NCBI GenBank assembly: GCA_007120685.1
Contig: SKNG01000467.1
Span: 1-7,642 of the forward strand
Direction of reading: 5' to 3'
Origin: Paracoccaceae bacterium
GTDB lineage: Bacteria > Pseudomonadota > Alphaproteobacteria > Rhodobacterales > Rhodobacteraceae
DNA: 7,642 nucleotides
A program made the position numbers and the translations under genes. The stretch's first letter is position 1, and every line of letters begins with the position of its first letter. A model generated the notes under the pieces. The model saw only the letters and a program-made list of their open reading frames with translations. It had not been told where the DNA came from and did no database searches. Below are positions 7,015 to 7,642 of this stretch, in pieces.

Positions 7015-7034
7015 ACGCGCCTTCGAAGGCGCGT
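7015..7034. repeat. Perfect 20-bp palindrome
   Basis: ACGCGCCTTC followed directly by its reverse complement GAAGGCGCGT, with no mismatch and no spacer. In RNA it would give an 8-bp stem with a 4-nt loop on either strand. No T-run follows on either strand, so a terminator is not obvious; a binding site for a dimeric protein is possible. Confidence 0.7.
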
Positions 7035-7036
7035 GC

Positions 7037-7064
7037 GAACGGGCCAATCACAAAGCCCGTTCTT
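7037..7064 (+). terminator. Candidate terminator of the mscS-like gene
   Basis: GAACGGGC (7037-7044) and GCCCGTTC (7055-7062) form a perfect 8-bp stem around a 10-nt loop, followed only by TTCG. It lies about 70 nt after the mscS stop. The weak T-tract makes this a moderate call. Confidence 0.4.
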
Positions 7065-7081
7065 CGCCATTGCGCATGCGA

Positions 7082-7122
7082 CCCGAGCCAATCAACCGGA
7101 TCTCGTATGATGCAGGCTCGGG
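7082..7122. repeat. Inverted repeat CCCGAGCC / GGCTCGGG
   Basis: Perfect 8-bp arms at 7082-7089 and 7115-7122 with a 25-nt interval. Its left arm lies inside, and its right arm outside, the 6977-7100 inverted repeat, so the two pairings cross and would form a pseudoknot if both occurred. Confidence 0.5.
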
Positions 7123-7132
7123 CGGTGGAGAG

Positions 7133-7160
7133 AAAAACGCGGCGCGGATAATCCGGCGCC
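7133..7160 (-). terminator. Candidate intrinsic terminator of purF
   Basis: On the minus strand GGCGC (7156-7160) pairs with GCGCC (7141-7145). Inside, after one bulged C, GGA pairs with TCC around a 3-nt loop. Three bases (GCG) then TTTTT (7133-7137) follow. It lies about 70 nt after the purF stop and is the best T-tract-linked hairpin for that gene. Confidence 0.5.
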
Positions 7161-7228
7161 TTCGGGAAGAGGGCAATGCACCGTGAACCGGCCCGCGCGG
7201 CGACGGTGCCACGGCAGGGCATCCGGCG

Positions 7229-7642
7229 CTACTCGGCGGCCTGATCGGTGGTCTTCAACTCGAACCCGCGTTCGATCATGTCAGAGGGCGCGACCGGATA
7301 GTCGCCGGAAAAACAGGCGTCACAAAACTGCGGGCAGTTGTGGTTGCGCCCCTGCGCCTCGCCCGCCGCGCGGTAGAGCCCGTCCAGCGAGATGAACTTC
7401 AGGCTTTCGACGCCGATATAGGCGCGCATCTCTTCCTCGGTCATCCGCGCGGCCAGAAGTTTCGAGCGTTCCGGTGTGTCCACCCCGTAGAAACAGGGCC
7501 AGGACGTCGGCGGGCTGGCGATGCGGAAATGCACCTCGGCCGCGCCGGCCTCCAGGATCATTTCCTTGATCTTCTGGCTGGTGGTGCCGCGCACCACCGA
7601 ATCATCGACCAGCACGATCCGTTTGCCCGCCACCAGCGCGCG
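7229..7642 (-). CDS. purF: Amidophosphoribosyltransferase, C-terminal part (cut by window edge)
   Basis: The last 137 codons, open to the right edge; the N-terminal glutaminase domain lies outside the window. PurF makes 5-phosphoribosylamine from PRPP and glutamine, the committed step of purine synthesis, in the cytosol. The PRPP-binding loop VLVDDSVVRGTTSQKI lies at residues 10-25 of the fragment, with the two Asp that contact ribose hydroxyls. FYGVDTPERSKLLA follows (about 49-62), which is highly conserved in PurF. The end NCPQFCDACFSGDYP carries a cysteine cluster resembling that of the iron-sulphur (Bacillus-type) PurF class, which E. coli PurF lacks. The spacing between the first two cysteines is one residue longer than my recollection of the Bacillus enzyme (CGQC). 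The identification is secure; cluster binding is inferred. Confidence 0.95.
   Translation of the reverse strand, partial: RALVAGKRIVLVDDSVVRGTTSQKIKEMILEAGAAEVHFRIASPPTSWPCFYGVDTPERSKLLAARMTEEEMRAYIGVESLKFISLDGLYRAAGEAQGRNHNCPQFCDACFSGDYPVAPSDMIERGFELKTTDQAAE

Larger units (their letters stand above)
6977..7100. repeat. Long-range inverted repeat, 10-bp arms
   Basis: TCCGGTTGAT (6977-6986) is the exact reverse complement of ATCAACCGGA (7091-7100). The arms enclose the 20-bp palindrome and the 7037-7062 hairpin, so an RNA across this region could fold into a closed multi-branch structure. Confidence 0.55.
6970..7228. other. Structured spacer between convergent mscS-like gene and purF
   Basis: A 259-nt region with no supported protein gene. 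It holds a dense set of inverted repeats: a perfect 20-bp palindrome (7015-7034), an 8-bp hairpin (7037-7062), a 10-bp pair at long range (6977-6986 with 7091-7100) and an 8-bp pair (7082-7089 with 7115-7122). A terminator-like hairpin on the minus strand (7133-7160) and a 7-bp pair (7178-7184 with 7203-7209) complete the set. Some of these must serve as 3' ends for the two converging transcripts; the rest are unexplained. Confidence 0.6.

Noticed and set aside
5704..7047. Long minus-strand open frames opposite the mscS-like gene.
   Set aside because: His/Gln/Arg-rich or Arg/Ala/Ser-rich translations without motifs, against a clear MscS channel on the other strand.
6989..7222. Minus-strand open frame of 77 codons in the mscS-purF spacer.
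   Set aside because: It runs through several inverted repeats and the likely purF terminator, has no good ribosome binding site and no recognisable motif.
1..7642. Search for a novel accessory system such as CRISPR, toxin-antitoxin, phage, transposon or biosynthetic cluster.
   Set aside because: All long coding regions belong to well-known families (liv importer, nucleotidyltransferase, MscS channel, PurF). No regularly spaced repeats, integrase, transposase or inverted terminal repeats were seen.

Overview
The window is dense, GC-rich bacterial DNA with strong G/C bias at third codon positions, short intergenic gaps and overlapping start/stop codons. Protein style and gene content suggest an alphaproteobacterium, probably of the Rhodobacter/Paracoccus/Roseobacter type. 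That placement is an inference from codon style and protein flavour; no rRNA or other phylogenetic marker is present.

Positions 1-5362 hold one minus-strand locus, transcribed from high to low coordinates. It encodes a complete ABC importer of the branched-chain (hydrophobic) amino acid family in the order substrate-binding protein (livK-like), livG, livF, livH, livM. A nucleotidyltransferase of the MobA/MocA type follows and runs off the left edge. The five genes from livG to the nucleotidyltransferase are packed with overlaps of 8 and 4 nt and gaps of 3 and 11 nt, so they look like one transcript. The binding-protein gene is set apart by 187 nt that contain a strong intrinsic terminator just after its stop. 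This suggests high expression of the periplasmic receptor and partial read-through into the membrane and ATPase genes. The binding protein would capture ligand in the periplasm, LivH and LivM would form the channel, and LivG and LivF would hydrolyse ATP. The ligand cannot be read from the sequence.

Positions 5363-5655 are a divergent intergenic region. From about 5656 to 6969 the plus strand encodes an MscS-family mechanosensitive channel with a signal peptide and a periplasmic BON domain in front of the channel core.

Positions 6970-7228 are non-coding and lie between two convergent genes. They are rich in inverted repeats, including a perfect 20-bp palindrome and likely terminators for both flanking genes. 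The right edge (7229-7642, minus strand) holds the C-terminal 137 codons of purF, the first committed enzyme of purine synthesis.

Overall this looks like ordinary core or near-core chromosome. I see no mobile element, CRISPR array, tRNA, rRNA or defence system. The points most worth a second look are the nucleotidyltransferase joined to the liv operon, the BON-MscS architecture and the structured mscS-purF spacer.
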